Source: Levilactobacillus enshiensis (lineage in GTDB: Bacteria; Bacillota; Bacilli; Lactobacillales; Lactobacillaceae). Taken from it: a DNA stretch of 64,000 nucleotides. Below the pieces are notes generated by a model. That model made no database searches, was not told the origin of the DNA, and was given only the letters and a program-made list of their open reading frames with translations. Position 1 is the first letter of the stretch, and each line of letters opens with the position of its first letter. Below are positions 17,871 through 24,990 of the stretch, in pieces. The stretch lies in contig NZ_SULH01000006.1 in assembly GCF_007115095.1 (NCBI RefSeq), forward strand, positions 62,001-126,000, written 5' to 3'. The translations under genes were made by a program, and so were the position numbers.

Positions 17871-17898
17871 AAAAAAGTCGGCCCCCAACAGGACCGAC
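17871..17898 (-). terminator. Terminator of the AP2-domain gene
   Basis: GTCGG(C)CC pairs with GG(A)CCGAC at 17877-17898; six Ts follow on the minus strand, 40 bases after the stop at 17939. Confidence 0.75.
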
Positions 17899-17938
17899 TC
17901 ACTTGGCTTCTATTACTTTGCTGGTGAATCCGCTGAAT

Positions 17939-18433
17939 TTAGCCTTCAGCCGAGGCCTTTAAGTTTAACTCGTTTTGCTTTGCCAATTTTTGTTCCGCTT
18001 CCTTACGCGCAGCAACAGCATCGTAAAATTCTGTAAACGTCTGGTTTAAGATGTAACGACCATGGTAGAATAGACGTGCGGCCCACTTGCCAGAGCGCTT
18101 ATCAAAGCTAACGCCGATAACGCCTGAAATGTTGCGGGAGCTAATCTTAGTTAAGGCTGCAACGTTAGAGCCATTCACTAATGGCAAATTGGTCGCATTG
18201 CCAATCTGCTTCCGGGTCCGTGGATCCTTGGTCAACCGAGCCTTACTAATGTCACGCCGGTAACAGCCACAGCTCACCGTGATTCCGTGACGCAGCCGAT
18301 AACTATCCACTGTAACTAAATTACCACAGCTACACTTACACAGCCACGTTGCGTTACCATTCTTCGCGGTGCCATCTCGTCGAATAACCGTCAGTCTGCC
18401 GAATTGTTGTCCACTTAAGTCTAGGAGTCTCAT
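17939..18433 (-). CDS. AP2-domain DNA-binding protein, homing-endonuclease-like without HNH
   Basis: 164 residues from ATG 18433 (GGAGGAA upstream). Residues 1-60, LDLSGQQFGRLTVIRRDG then WLCKCSCGNLVTV and VSCGC, form the small zinc-finger-like module found in front of HNH/AP2 endonucleases of phages and lactic acid bacteria. Residues 105-150, SGVIGVSFDKRSGKWAARLF, match the AP2 three-strand DNA-binding domain. No HNH nuclease motif is present, so it may be a domesticated regulator or a remnant of a homing element. Surrounding genes give no clue to its target. Confidence 0.75.
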   Translation of the reverse strand: MRLLDLSGQQFGRLTVIRRDGTAKNGNATWLCKCSCGNLVTVDSYRLRHGITVSCGCYRRDISKARLTKDPRTRKQIGNATNLPLVNGSNVAALTKISSRNISGVIGVSFDKRSGKWAARLFYHGRYILNQTFTEFYDAVAARKEAEQKLAKQNELNLKASAEG

Positions 18434-18647
18434 GGGTAATTCCTCCATTCAAAATTTCATAAGGTCTGTCATGACGCCATTCTCCCCGCGAATGACCCAA
18501 GCTCCCCTGACGTAAATATCCTCACTTAACTATTCTACACGCCAAACTAAAAATTAGCTTAAAGTAAGAAACATTTCTAGTCTCAACCGCTTATCCAACG
18601 ATTCTTTACTCTACTATACTAGATTTTATAAAGGGAAGGCAATTATC

Positions 18648-19019
18648 ATGACTATAATTTTAACCATCTTAATCTATTTCGTCGCAATTGAGCATCTGGG
18701 CATCATGGGCATCGAAATCTGGGGCACCCCCACCAAGCAAGCTGAGCTATTTGGCATGCCACTAAGTTTTATTAAACAACCGCAAGCCAAAGCTGCGCTC
18801 GCCAATATGGGCATCTACAACGGCATGCTCGGCCTCACCCTCGGGTTGACGCCCCTATTTCTCTCTGGTCATAATCAGCTCGTTATGACGGCATTACTTC
18901 TTTTATTTGTGATTGTTGTCGCAATTTTCGGCAGTTTGACCGTAAAAAAGCAGATTTTTTGGTTCCAGGGAATGCCGGCATTAGTGACGTTTCTCGTTTT
19001 ACTAACTCAGTTAGTTTAA
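18648..19019 (+). CDS. DUF1304 family membrane protein
   Basis: 123 residues with four membrane segments (about 2-18, 50-70, 76-95, 103-122). The N-terminal VAIEHLGIMGIEIWGTPT and GIYNGMLGLTLGL match the DUF1304 pattern. ATG preceded by AAGGGAAGG; a possible -10 TATACT lies 27 bases upstream of the ATG. No function is established for the family. Confidence 0.85.
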   Translation: MTIILTILIYFVAIEHLGIMGIEIWGTPTKQAELFGMPLSFIKQPQAKAALANMGIYNGMLGLTLGLTPLFLSGHNQLVMTALLLLFVIVVAIFGSLTVKKQIFWFQGMPALVTFLVLLTQLV

Positions 19020-19039
19020 CCGAATCTTTAATTTTGTGG

Positions 19040-19068
19040 TTTACAGACCCGGCTCGCCACGTTATAAT
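19040..19068 (+). promoter_or_regulatory. Promoter of the candidate RNA at 19075
   Basis: TTTACA (19040-19045), 17-bp spacer, TATAAT (19063-19068). No ORF follows before a terminator at about 19177-19205. Confidence 0.6.
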
Positions 19069-19074
19069 GAACTT

Positions 19075-19210
19075 ACATATTCAGGTGAGAGCCTGCCACG
19101 GGTCTTCAATCGTTGGAGGAGTTAATTGACATTTAGCCATTATTAACACCGTTGAAGCCGTACACATACTTCTATTCTGCTGGTTGCGTCCTTACGTAAC
19201 TAGCTTTTTT
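19075..19210 (+). ncRNA. Candidate structured RNA of unknown type
   Basis: It follows a near-consensus promoter. The transcript can fold into a small CAGG/CCUG hairpin, then a nested stem CUUCAAUCG...CGUUGAAG enclosing GUUAAU...AUUAAC, which sequesters a GGAGGAG motif. It ends in GUUGCG/CGUAAC followed by UAGCUUUUUU. The only reading frame after GGAGGAG is six codons from a UUG. I do not recognise a known riboswitch class. No gene follows on this strand for nearly 1 kb, so a stand-alone sRNA or leader-peptide RNA is likelier than a cis riboswitch. Confidence 0.45.
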
Positions 19211-19232
19211 ATTGCCAAAATTTACACAAAGC

Positions 19233-19306
19233 GGGCCTGAGACAAAAATCACAAATCAGTTTTTTGCCCTTATGGTGTCGAAACTAACCGCCTTATGTCC
19301 CACTCT
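19233..19306 (+). repeat. Deleted copy of the dispersed double-hairpin element, copy D
   Basis: Keeps the outer parts (GGGCCTGAGAC...AAATCAG, TTTTTTGCC, GTGTCGAAAC, CTAACCGCCTTATGTCCCAC) but lacks both hairpin interiors. The large deletion joins at AAAC, a 4-base sequence present at both breakpoints in the full copies. Confidence 0.7.
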
Positions 19307-19334
19307 GTTTTAGACGCCAAATACCGATAATCAA

Positions 19335-19386
19335 AACATGGGACAAAAAGCTGTCAATGAACGTTGACCACTTTTTGTCCCATGTT
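19335..19386 (-). terminator. Strong hairpin after the 38-residue gene
   Basis: A 23-base arm beginning AACATGGGACAAAAAG pairs with its inverse, with two mismatches and a 5-base loop. On the minus strand it directly follows the small membrane-protein gene and is trailed by TTTTGATT. Confidence 0.65.
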
Positions 19387-19392
19387 GTTTGG

Positions 19393-19509
19393 CTAATAAC
19401 TACTTGCCACTATCCAGAGGCTGACCATGTGATAGATCACATCAACCATCACACCTAAAAAGGCCACACCACCGAGGTAATAGACATAATACACTGCTGG
19501 ATGCTTCAC
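19393..19509 (-). CDS. Small single-span membrane protein, 38 residues
   Basis: GTG at 19509 preceded by AAAGGGGGG; stop TAG at 19393. The protein is mostly one hydrophobic helix (VYYLGGVAFLGVMVDVIYHM) with little outside the membrane. Ribosome site, helix and a terminator just downstream support a real gene. Not recognised; it could be a regulatory peptide of a membrane complex or a toxin-like peptide. Confidence 0.55.
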   Translation of the reverse strand: MKHPAVYYVYYLGGVAFLGVMVDVIYHMVSLWIVASSY

Positions 19510-19593
19510 TGTTGTCGCCCCCCTTTGTAACCTCATAAGCTTACCATGGGACGGTTCTAACTCAGTCAAACGGCCTTCAGTAACGCCAGTAGC

Positions 19594-19773
19594 TTAACCA
19601 ACCGGCGCGACTTCACGGCGTTTCGCAGCAGCCATAATGGCTTCCTGCTCAGCAATGGTGGCGGTGAACTGTCGCATCAGATCCCGCTCAACCACTTGGG
19701 CACCGTGTTGCTTGGCCCGCCAAGTAATCATTTGAAACTTCTTTTTTTCTTCCGACAGCTTTTCTGTTAACAT
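19594..19773 (-). CDS. Conserved-looking 59-residue soluble protein, function unknown
   Basis: ATG at 19773 preceded by GGGGGGAG; stop TAA at 19594. Charged and mostly helical (MLTEKLSEEKKKFQMITWRA at the N-terminus), without a membrane segment or cysteine. Stands 84 bases before the 38-residue gene on the same strand, so the two may share a transcript. I do not recognise the family. Confidence 0.6.
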   Translation of the reverse strand: MLTEKLSEEKKKFQMITWRAKQHGAQVVERDLMRQFTATIAEQEAIMAAAKRREVAPVG

Positions 19774-19919
19774 ATGGCTCCCCCCAAATACGCTTCGCCA
19801 GTGTTCTACTGCTTGTCCCCTACATTATAAGCATATTCCGCTAAGCGGTCTACCCCTATAAGTCATTTATTACAAAATATTTACATAAACCCTTTAACCT
19901 CAGTACCGGTGAAATCATT

Positions 19920-19973
19920 GATATTTGTCCGGATTAATTGTGCCTATTTATTAATAAAATAATCGGACAAATC
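19920..19973. promoter_or_regulatory. Long inverted repeat between divergent genes
   Basis: GATATTTGTCCGGATTA (19920-19936) and TAATCGGACAAATC (19960-19973) are inverses with two single-base insertions, centres about 38 bp apart. They lie in the roughly 390-base spacer between the divergent 59-residue gene and the OsmC gene. It looks like a pair of operator half-sites; there is no T run. Confidence 0.4.
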
Positions 19974-20164
19974 GAAATTGGTATACCTGGTAAGTGCAAC
20001 CGTTTGTCACAATGCTAAACCTTAGTTTGGCACAACTGTTTAATGAATAAACGGTCATTGGTTTACCCTATCGGAAAGCCCTTACATTTTCTGCCGAATT
20101 CATTGTTTTTTTCAGCTAACCGGCGTAGTCTTAAGTTAAATCATTAAGAAAGAAGCTGACGCTG

Positions 20165-20617
20165 ATGGCAATTGATCGTGAAAAATTCCCGCCCCTCTAC
20201 CGCACCGTCGCTAACAATGACGACGGGCTTGAGAGCCACTCCTATGTTCCCGGTGGGCTAGACGTGCTGACGAGTCACCCACTTGAAGATGTGCCTGGCG
20301 CTAATCCCGAACAGTTTATCGGTCTGGCGCTGAGTACTTGCCTTAACGCCACCCTTGAAGCTATCGAGAAGAAGCGGGAACTCCCACATACTTCACAAGT
20401 CCATACCATTGTAGAAATGGCCCGGGACCGCCGCGGTTTTCAATTCTATCTGACAGCTGAGGTCAAAATTCCCGGTGTCGATCTGGAAACGGCAACTGCC
20501 ATGGTCGATCTGGCTGAACGGCGTTGCCCGGTTGCCAAGTTATTGCATGGTAGTGATAACGTTCAGGTTAAGCTCGTCCAGGAGTTTACGCCAGTCACCG
20601 CTGTCGATGCGGGTTAA
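20165..20617 (+). CDS. OsmC/Ohr-family peroxiredoxin-like protein
   Basis: 150 residues. The two redox cysteines of the family are visible in ALSTCLNATLEA (about 59) and ERRCPVAKLL (about 119), with the EQFIGLALS stretch before the first. Ohr enzymes reduce organic hydroperoxides using lipoylated partners; OsmC proteins do the same with other thiols. ATG with a weak AAGAAAG site. The MarR regulator at 20908-21351 could be its OhrR-like repressor, but it is separated by a small gene and lies on the opposite strand. Confidence 0.85.
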   Translation: MAIDREKFPPLYRTVANNDDGLESHSYVPGGLDVLTSHPLEDVPGANPEQFIGLALSTCLNATLEAIEKKRELPHTSQVHTIVEMARDRRGFQFYLTAEVKIPGVDLETATAMVDLAERRCPVAKLLHGSDNVQVKLVQEFTPVTAVDAG

Positions 20618-20630
20618 GCGTTCGGCACGC

Positions 20631-20670
20631 AAAAAGGGCCACACTTCCCGCAATGGGATCGTGTGGCCCT
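20631..20670. terminator. Bidirectional terminator between OsmC and a small gene
   Basis: GGGCCACAC pairs with GTGTGGCCC around 20636-20669. Five Ts follow on the minus strand and TCTTCATTT on the plus strand, so it can serve both convergent genes. Confidence 0.85.
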
Positions 20671-20676
20671 CTTCAT

Positions 20677-20850
20677 TTAACGCCGGTTCAACCGGTCCTT
20701 TACGCGTTCCCACAATGACCGCTGTGTTGGTTCCCCATACACGAACGACCGCGATTTTCGTGGCGACCGTTTGTCATCGTGACCATCGTCCATGAAGACA
20801 ATCTTGCGCCAGCGCTTGGCCTCTTCGTCACTCATGCGCTTTTTGCTCAT
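20677..20850 (-). CDS. Small basic protein of 57 residues, function unknown
   Basis: Start chosen at ATG 20850, 10 bases after GGAG; a TTG three codons earlier abuts the site. Rich in Lys, Arg and Asp (MSKKRMSDEEAKRWRKIVFM, ending VKDRLNRR), with no membrane segment. Transcribed toward the OsmC gene and ended by the shared terminator; 57 bases downstream of the MarR stop, so likely in the same transcript. Not recognised. Confidence 0.55.
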   Translation of the reverse strand: MSKKRMSDEEAKRWRKIVFMDDGHDDKRSPRKSRSFVYGEPTQRSLWERVKDRLNRR

Positions 20851-20907
20851 TGACTTCAATCTCCTTTTTCCCCAACGCTAGTCCGCTGGGCTCTCTGTAG
20901 CCGTAAC

Positions 20908-21351
20908 CTATTTCTTCATGCGGGTAATCTGGCTGAACTCCCGGATGAAGTTCAAAATTTCGTGGGCCCGGTCATCGCCATAAACGTCGACCCATCCCTG
21001 AAAGCGACTATTGATGCGCTGCCGAATGACGCGCTCCGCCTTAGCGCCTGCGGGTGTCGCCAACAGGTAAAGCCGCCGCCGATCATTCTCATCAGGTTGC
21101 TGCCGCAGATATCCCTGCTTCAACAACACTTTGATCTGCCGCGAAATGGCGCTACGCGTAACTTGCCGTTTACTAGCAATGTCCATTAGCGTCACGTCTT
21201 TATTCTGCGTAATATCACGCAAAATCAAATACTGCTCGAACGAAAGATGAAACTCCTTAGCGGGCTCAGAAACAAACTCGTCCAGATATTTGAGTGAACT
21301 CATGTAGACGTCAATAAAAGCGTCTAGTAATGATTCTTCTCGTTCAGCCAT
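20908..21351 (-). CDS. MarR-family transcriptional regulator
   Basis: 147 residues. Winged-helix region LSFEQYLILRDITQN, VTLMDIASKRQVTRSAISRQIKVLLKQGYL and wing DENDRRRLYLLATPAG are all typical. No Cys is present in the N-terminal helix, so it is not an OhrR-type thiol sensor as such. ATG with AGGTGG upstream. Neighbouring genes (OsmC/Ohr and a small basic protein) suggest a stress role; the ligand is not visible. Confidence 0.88.
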   Translation of the reverse strand: MAEREESLLDAFIDVYMSSLKYLDEFVSEPAKEFHLSFEQYLILRDITQNKDVTLMDIASKRQVTRSAISRQIKVLLKQGYLRQQPDENDRRRLYLLATPAGAKAERVIRQRINSRFQGWVDVYGDDRAHEILNFIREFSQITRMKK

Positions 21352-21981
21352 ACTATCCCACCTACATTTCTCAAAATACGATTTTTATCTTAGCATTTAC
21401 GCTTACTAAATACCAGCCTTTTTCCTAGCGTTTCCCCAGTGGTCTGGACCAACCTATGTTAAACTATAAGTAGCGCTATGGCCGGGTTTAGTTCGCCTAG
21501 TGAGCGACTTGCGTTGTCTGAATGGTGACTAGGCAATGGGTGATCAGGTACAAAACTGGTAAACCGGTATCTAGCGACCACATAACTTACATTGTAGTCC
21601 TATGACAGCATTAGTTTAACCTTGTCAGCCTGTCAGTTATTCAATTCGAAAACGTGGTCATTTGACCAAGTCGCTGATCGTTAGTGAACAACCCTTATAG
21701 TGAATTTAGCTACAAATAAACCTCAGCTTAGCTGCCCATCCGTAATAGTACCCGATTACTAGACCAACTGCCATTCATCTGCTGTCATCTGCGCCGGATA
21801 TTAAGCAAATATTGGAAATTCTTAACTATCTGGCATGGCAGGGTCAGTTTCAAACCGAACCCTAAGGCCATTCCGCAAGCTACAGGTGGTTCCCACGGAT
21901 ACCGAAGTTCCGAGTGTTCTATTTGATTTGCTTCCAGATGACAGCGCTTAATCACACAAATTTCCAAGGGGGAAAGTAGTC
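21352..21981. other. Long intergenic stretch, no gene supported
   Basis: 630 bases between divergent MarR and lipoprotein genes. It contains a perfect-arm palindrome TGGTCTGGACCA at 21440-21451, one base from the NagR-type operator seen elsewhere in the window. The open frames here are short and lack ribosome sites. AAGGGGGAAAG before 21982 belongs to the lipoprotein gene. Confidence 0.5.
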
Positions 21982-22590
21982 ATGTCACACGTTAAAAATA
22001 TCGCCGCTTTGGGGAGCCTGCTCCTATTGCTAGCAGGTTGCGGGTCACCCAGTCAACAAGAACCGGAAACGGGCAGTCATCGGCAATCCGCATCGACCAC
22101 CGCTCAACGTTCCAGTTCCAGCTCTAATTCTAGTTCCAGCCAAGCAACCTCATCCAAAAAAGTCAGCGCTAGCAGCTCATCGCAGGCGAAGACTGCCACC
22201 TTTAGTCAGCAACAATTCACCATTAATCACGTCACGTTCAAGCTGACCGGGGAAAAGGTGACTGCCAGCGCCACGGCCAATCGAAACTTGTTTGTCCTCT
22301 ATTATACGGTGACCAACCATCAGGCCAAGGAGATCATTCCCGCCGACATCTGGCAGGCCGCCGTTAGTGCCACCCAGAACGGCAAGAAGTTGGGCACCGG
22401 CAACCTGGCCTTCACCACCAGTCAGACCACGGACAATAATAAATTGAACCGGACCGTGATGCCCGTCAAGGCTGGTAAAACCGTCACGGGTCTGGCGACA
22501 TTTGAACCCAAGACGACCCAACCTGTGACTATCACCTTCAAGGACACCCATCATCAGGTCGTTCACGTCAGCCATTACCCACTCAATTAG
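21982..22590 (+). CDS. Lipoprotein of unknown function
   Basis: 202 residues. Signal peptide with lipobox LLAGC, so the mature protein is lipidated at Cys20 and held on the outer face of the membrane. Residues 30-75 are a Ser/Gln-rich linker. The C-terminal 125 residues form a beta-rich domain (FSQQQFTINHVTFKLTGEKV, LFVLYYTVTNHQAKEI) resembling the DUF4352/DUF5067 immunoglobulin-like lipoproteins. Strong AAGGGGGAAAG site. The LicD gene starts 22 bases after its stop, so they may be cotranscribed. Confidence 0.82.
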   Translation: MSHVKNIAALGSLLLLLAGCGSPSQQEPETGSHRQSASTTAQRSSSSSNSSSSQATSSKKVSASSSSQAKTATFSQQQFTINHVTFKLTGEKVTASATANRNLFVLYYTVTNHQAKEIIPADIWQAAVSATQNGKKLGTGNLAFTTSQTTDNNKLNRTVMPVKAGKTVTGLATFEPKTTQPVTITFKDTHHQVVHVSHYPLN

Positions 22591-22612
22591 CGTTTCAGGA
22601 AAGGACTCACCT

Positions 22613-23434
22613 ATGCCGCGTTTAATCGATCGCATTCATCAAGTCGAACTGGGCAATCTCGCCCAATTCATTCAGCTTTGTCACCAACTCGACCTCCCTT
22701 ACTTTCTCATGGGAGGCTCGCTACTGGGCGCAATTCGCCATCAGGGATTTATTCCCTGGGATGACGATGTCGATGTGGGCCTACTACGGACCGATTATGA
22801 CCGTCTGCTAGCCCAGGCACCCCAGTTACTGGCCGATACCCACTATTTCTTACAAACGCCCACTAGCGACGAAAATTACGGCCTCAGCTATGCCAAGTTA
22901 CTCGACCGCAACACTTATATTGAAGAAAAAAACAACGTCAACAATGCCCGTAAAGGTATCTTTATCGACATTTTCCCGTTGGACCGCATCCCACTAGATA
23001 CCAGTCTGCAACGGGAACAAATGGCCAAGTTTCAACTGCTGAACACCCGCATTCTCTTCCAGCTACGCTACCATTTGGTCGATAATCCCTTACGTAAACT
23101 GCAAAGTCCACTGTCACCGGAACAGCTCGCCGAGACGGCTGCGTTGAAGACCGAACGCGATGCGGTCATGACGCAATATCAAGACGACACCTCACTCCTG
23201 CAGGTTAAGAATCTCGCATCACAATATGGCTACATGAAAGAGGTCTTTCCCGTTGCGGAGCTAAGCGACCTAACCCCCGTTCCTTTTGAGCATCTAACGG
23301 TTCAGGTTCCCGCGACATATGCTATCATTTTGACGCGTATGTATGGCGACTACATGGCCCTTCCGCCGGAAAATCAGCGGACTGAAAAGCACTTGGAACG
23401 GGTGATTATGGATAATCAAGTCTTTACCGACTAA
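22613..23434 (+). CDS. LicD-family phosphotransferase
   Basis: 273 residues. The nucleotidyltransferase-like core is clear: YFLMGGSLLGAIRHQGFIPW then DDDVDVGLLRTDYDRL with the metal-binding acidic residues, and later GIFIDIFPLDRIP. LicD proteins transfer phosphocholine or related groups onto teichoic acids or surface glycans. ATG with AGGAAAGGA upstream. It sits between a lipoprotein and the polyphosphate operon; no choline-activating genes (licA-C) are nearby, so the donor group is unknown. Confidence 0.88.
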   Translation: MPRLIDRIHQVELGNLAQFIQLCHQLDLPYFLMGGSLLGAIRHQGFIPWDDDVDVGLLRTDYDRLLAQAPQLLADTHYFLQTPTSDENYGLSYAKLLDRNTYIEEKNNVNNARKGIFIDIFPLDRIPLDTSLQREQMAKFQLLNTRILFQLRYHLVDNPLRKLQSPLSPEQLAETAALKTERDAVMTQYQDDTSLLQVKNLASQYGYMKEVFPVAELSDLTPVPFEHLTVQVPATYAIILTRMYGDYMALPPENQRTEKHLERVIMDNQVFTD

Positions 23435-23460
23435 AAATATTAGGGAAAGTAGATGAGTTT

Positions 23461-24990
23461 ATGGCTGATGATTATTTTGGCGCCATCCTAGTAAATGTCT
23501 CTAGCATGGAATTATCGATTGTTAATCTGAAAACAGGAACCCAAATTGAACGGGTAAAATCGACCGTTGCCATTGGGGAAAATATTTACAACCATGAAGA
23601 AATCGATTTTGAAACCGTTGCTGATGCTGTCGAGGCCCTTCGTGGGTTTCTCCAGGTCATCAAGGACGACGGTGTGACCAACTACCGGATCTGGGGCTCA
23701 CAAGCCCTCTCCACGGCACCCAACGCCGAGTTTATTCGCGATCAACTCTTTGTTCGCACCGGTTTACACATCGAGTGGCTCTCTTTAGGAGAAGAATCCT
23801 TCGTCCGTAATGAGGCGATTGCCTTGAACCTCACCAACTACGCTGACCTCGTTCAGGATCACGCCGCCATTATTGGGCTGAACTCCGGGAGCACGACCTT
23901 GTCCTTCTTTGGCAATGGCAACCTGGTTGCTTCACACAACATGAAGCTTGGCCCCATCCGGATCAAGGAAGTCCTCCAAAATCTGCGGGCCACCGCACCC
24001 AATCCGGTCGATGTCCTCGACGACTACATCAATAGTAAGGTCGACGACTTCTATCGCTTCTTGCCCCATGACCTGCGGACCTCTTCCAATCAAGTGATTC
24101 TCATTGGGGCCGCTCCCATAAATAATTATTTTATTCCCAATGACCAGATCAGTCACACCTTGTCACGCAAACAATTTACTAAGTTTACAAACGAAGTGGC
24201 CGGGGCCTCGGATCAGTACTTAATGGAACGCCTACATCTGACCGAGGAGAACGTTGAACTGGTCTTACCAGAAGTCTTATTGATTCAAAAGCTGCTGACC
24301 GTGGTTCACGCGGACAAGCTCCATCTGGTCAACCTCAACGTACTCGATGGGCTAACCACCAACCAGGCCATTGAAGCCGGCTACCACAAGTATCACTTTG
24401 AGAACCAAATTCTAGCGGCTGCCGATGATCTCGCCCACCGTTACCGCGTTGAACCGCATCACATGGCCTTGGTTCGCAAATTTTCCTTGCATTTATTTGA
24501 TCAATTACGCACGTTACACCACCTGACCTCGCGTGACCGACTATTACTACAAGTCGCTGCCATCGTCCACGATATCGGTGGCTTCATCGACACCCACGAA
24601 CACTATTTGCACTCCGATTACGTGCTAAAGCAATCCGAAATGTTGGGGCTGTCCGCCGAGGAAACGCAGATCATCGCGGCCGTTTCTCGCTACCACAGCA
24701 CCCGAACGCCCGCTGAAGATCTGGCCCACTTCCGGTTGCTAGATCCTGAAAAACGCCTGACGGTTGCCAAACTATCCGCTATCTTACGGCTAGCAGACGC
24801 CCTGGATGACGCCCATCAACAGACCATCCAGAAGATCTCCGTCTCCGTGCGCACCAACAAGGTCATCATCACCGTCTTCAGCGACGACGAACTGTCATTG
24901 ATTCGCTGGGCGTTTAACTATAAAGCTCAATTTTTCACTGACGTCTTCGGGCTCCAACCCGTATTGAAACAAAGGAGGTTACACAAATGA
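23461..24990 (+). CDS. Ppx/GppA-like protein with C-terminal HD domain, degenerate N-terminal motifs
   Basis: 509 residues. N-terminal half has the actin-like exopolyphosphatase fold; the C-terminal half (about 330-509) is an HD domain with LLLQVAAIVHDIGGFIDTHE and YHSTRTP. The two phosphate-loop motifs are changed: ILVNVSSMEL replaces IDLGSNSVRM, and IIGLNSGSTTL replaces VDTGGASSEL, both of which the third gene of the operon keeps. The key acidic residues seem to be lost. It overlaps ppk by four bases (ATGA), so it is translated with it. It may bind rather than cut polyphosphate, or regulate PPK. Confidence 0.88.
   Translation: MADDYFGAILVNVSSMELSIVNLKTGTQIERVKSTVAIGENIYNHEEIDFETVADAVEALRGFLQVIKDDGVTNYRIWGSQALSTAPNAEFIRDQLFVRTGLHIEWLSLGEESFVRNEAIALNLTNYADLVQDHAAIIGLNSGSTTLSFFGNGNLVASHNMKLGPIRIKEVLQNLRATAPNPVDVLDDYINSKVDDFYRFLPHDLRTSSNQVILIGAAPINNYFIPNDQISHTLSRKQFTKFTNEVAGASDQYLMERLHLTEENVELVLPEVLLIQKLLTVVHADKLHLVNLNVLDGLTTNQAIEAGYHKYHFENQILAAADDLAHRYRVEPHHMALVRKFSLHLFDQLRTLHHLTSRDRLLLQVAAIVHDIGGFIDTHEHYLHSDYVLKQSEMLGLSAEETQIIAAVSRYHSTRTPAEDLAHFRLLDPEKRLTVAKLSAILRLADALDDAHQQTIQKISVSVRTNKVIITVFSDDELSLIRWAFNYKAQFFTDVFGLQPVLKQRRLHK

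Noticed and set aside
21785-21967. 60-codon minus-strand ORF in the gap before the lipoprotein gene
   Set aside because: No ribosome site, and it occupies the expected promoter region of the divergent gene.
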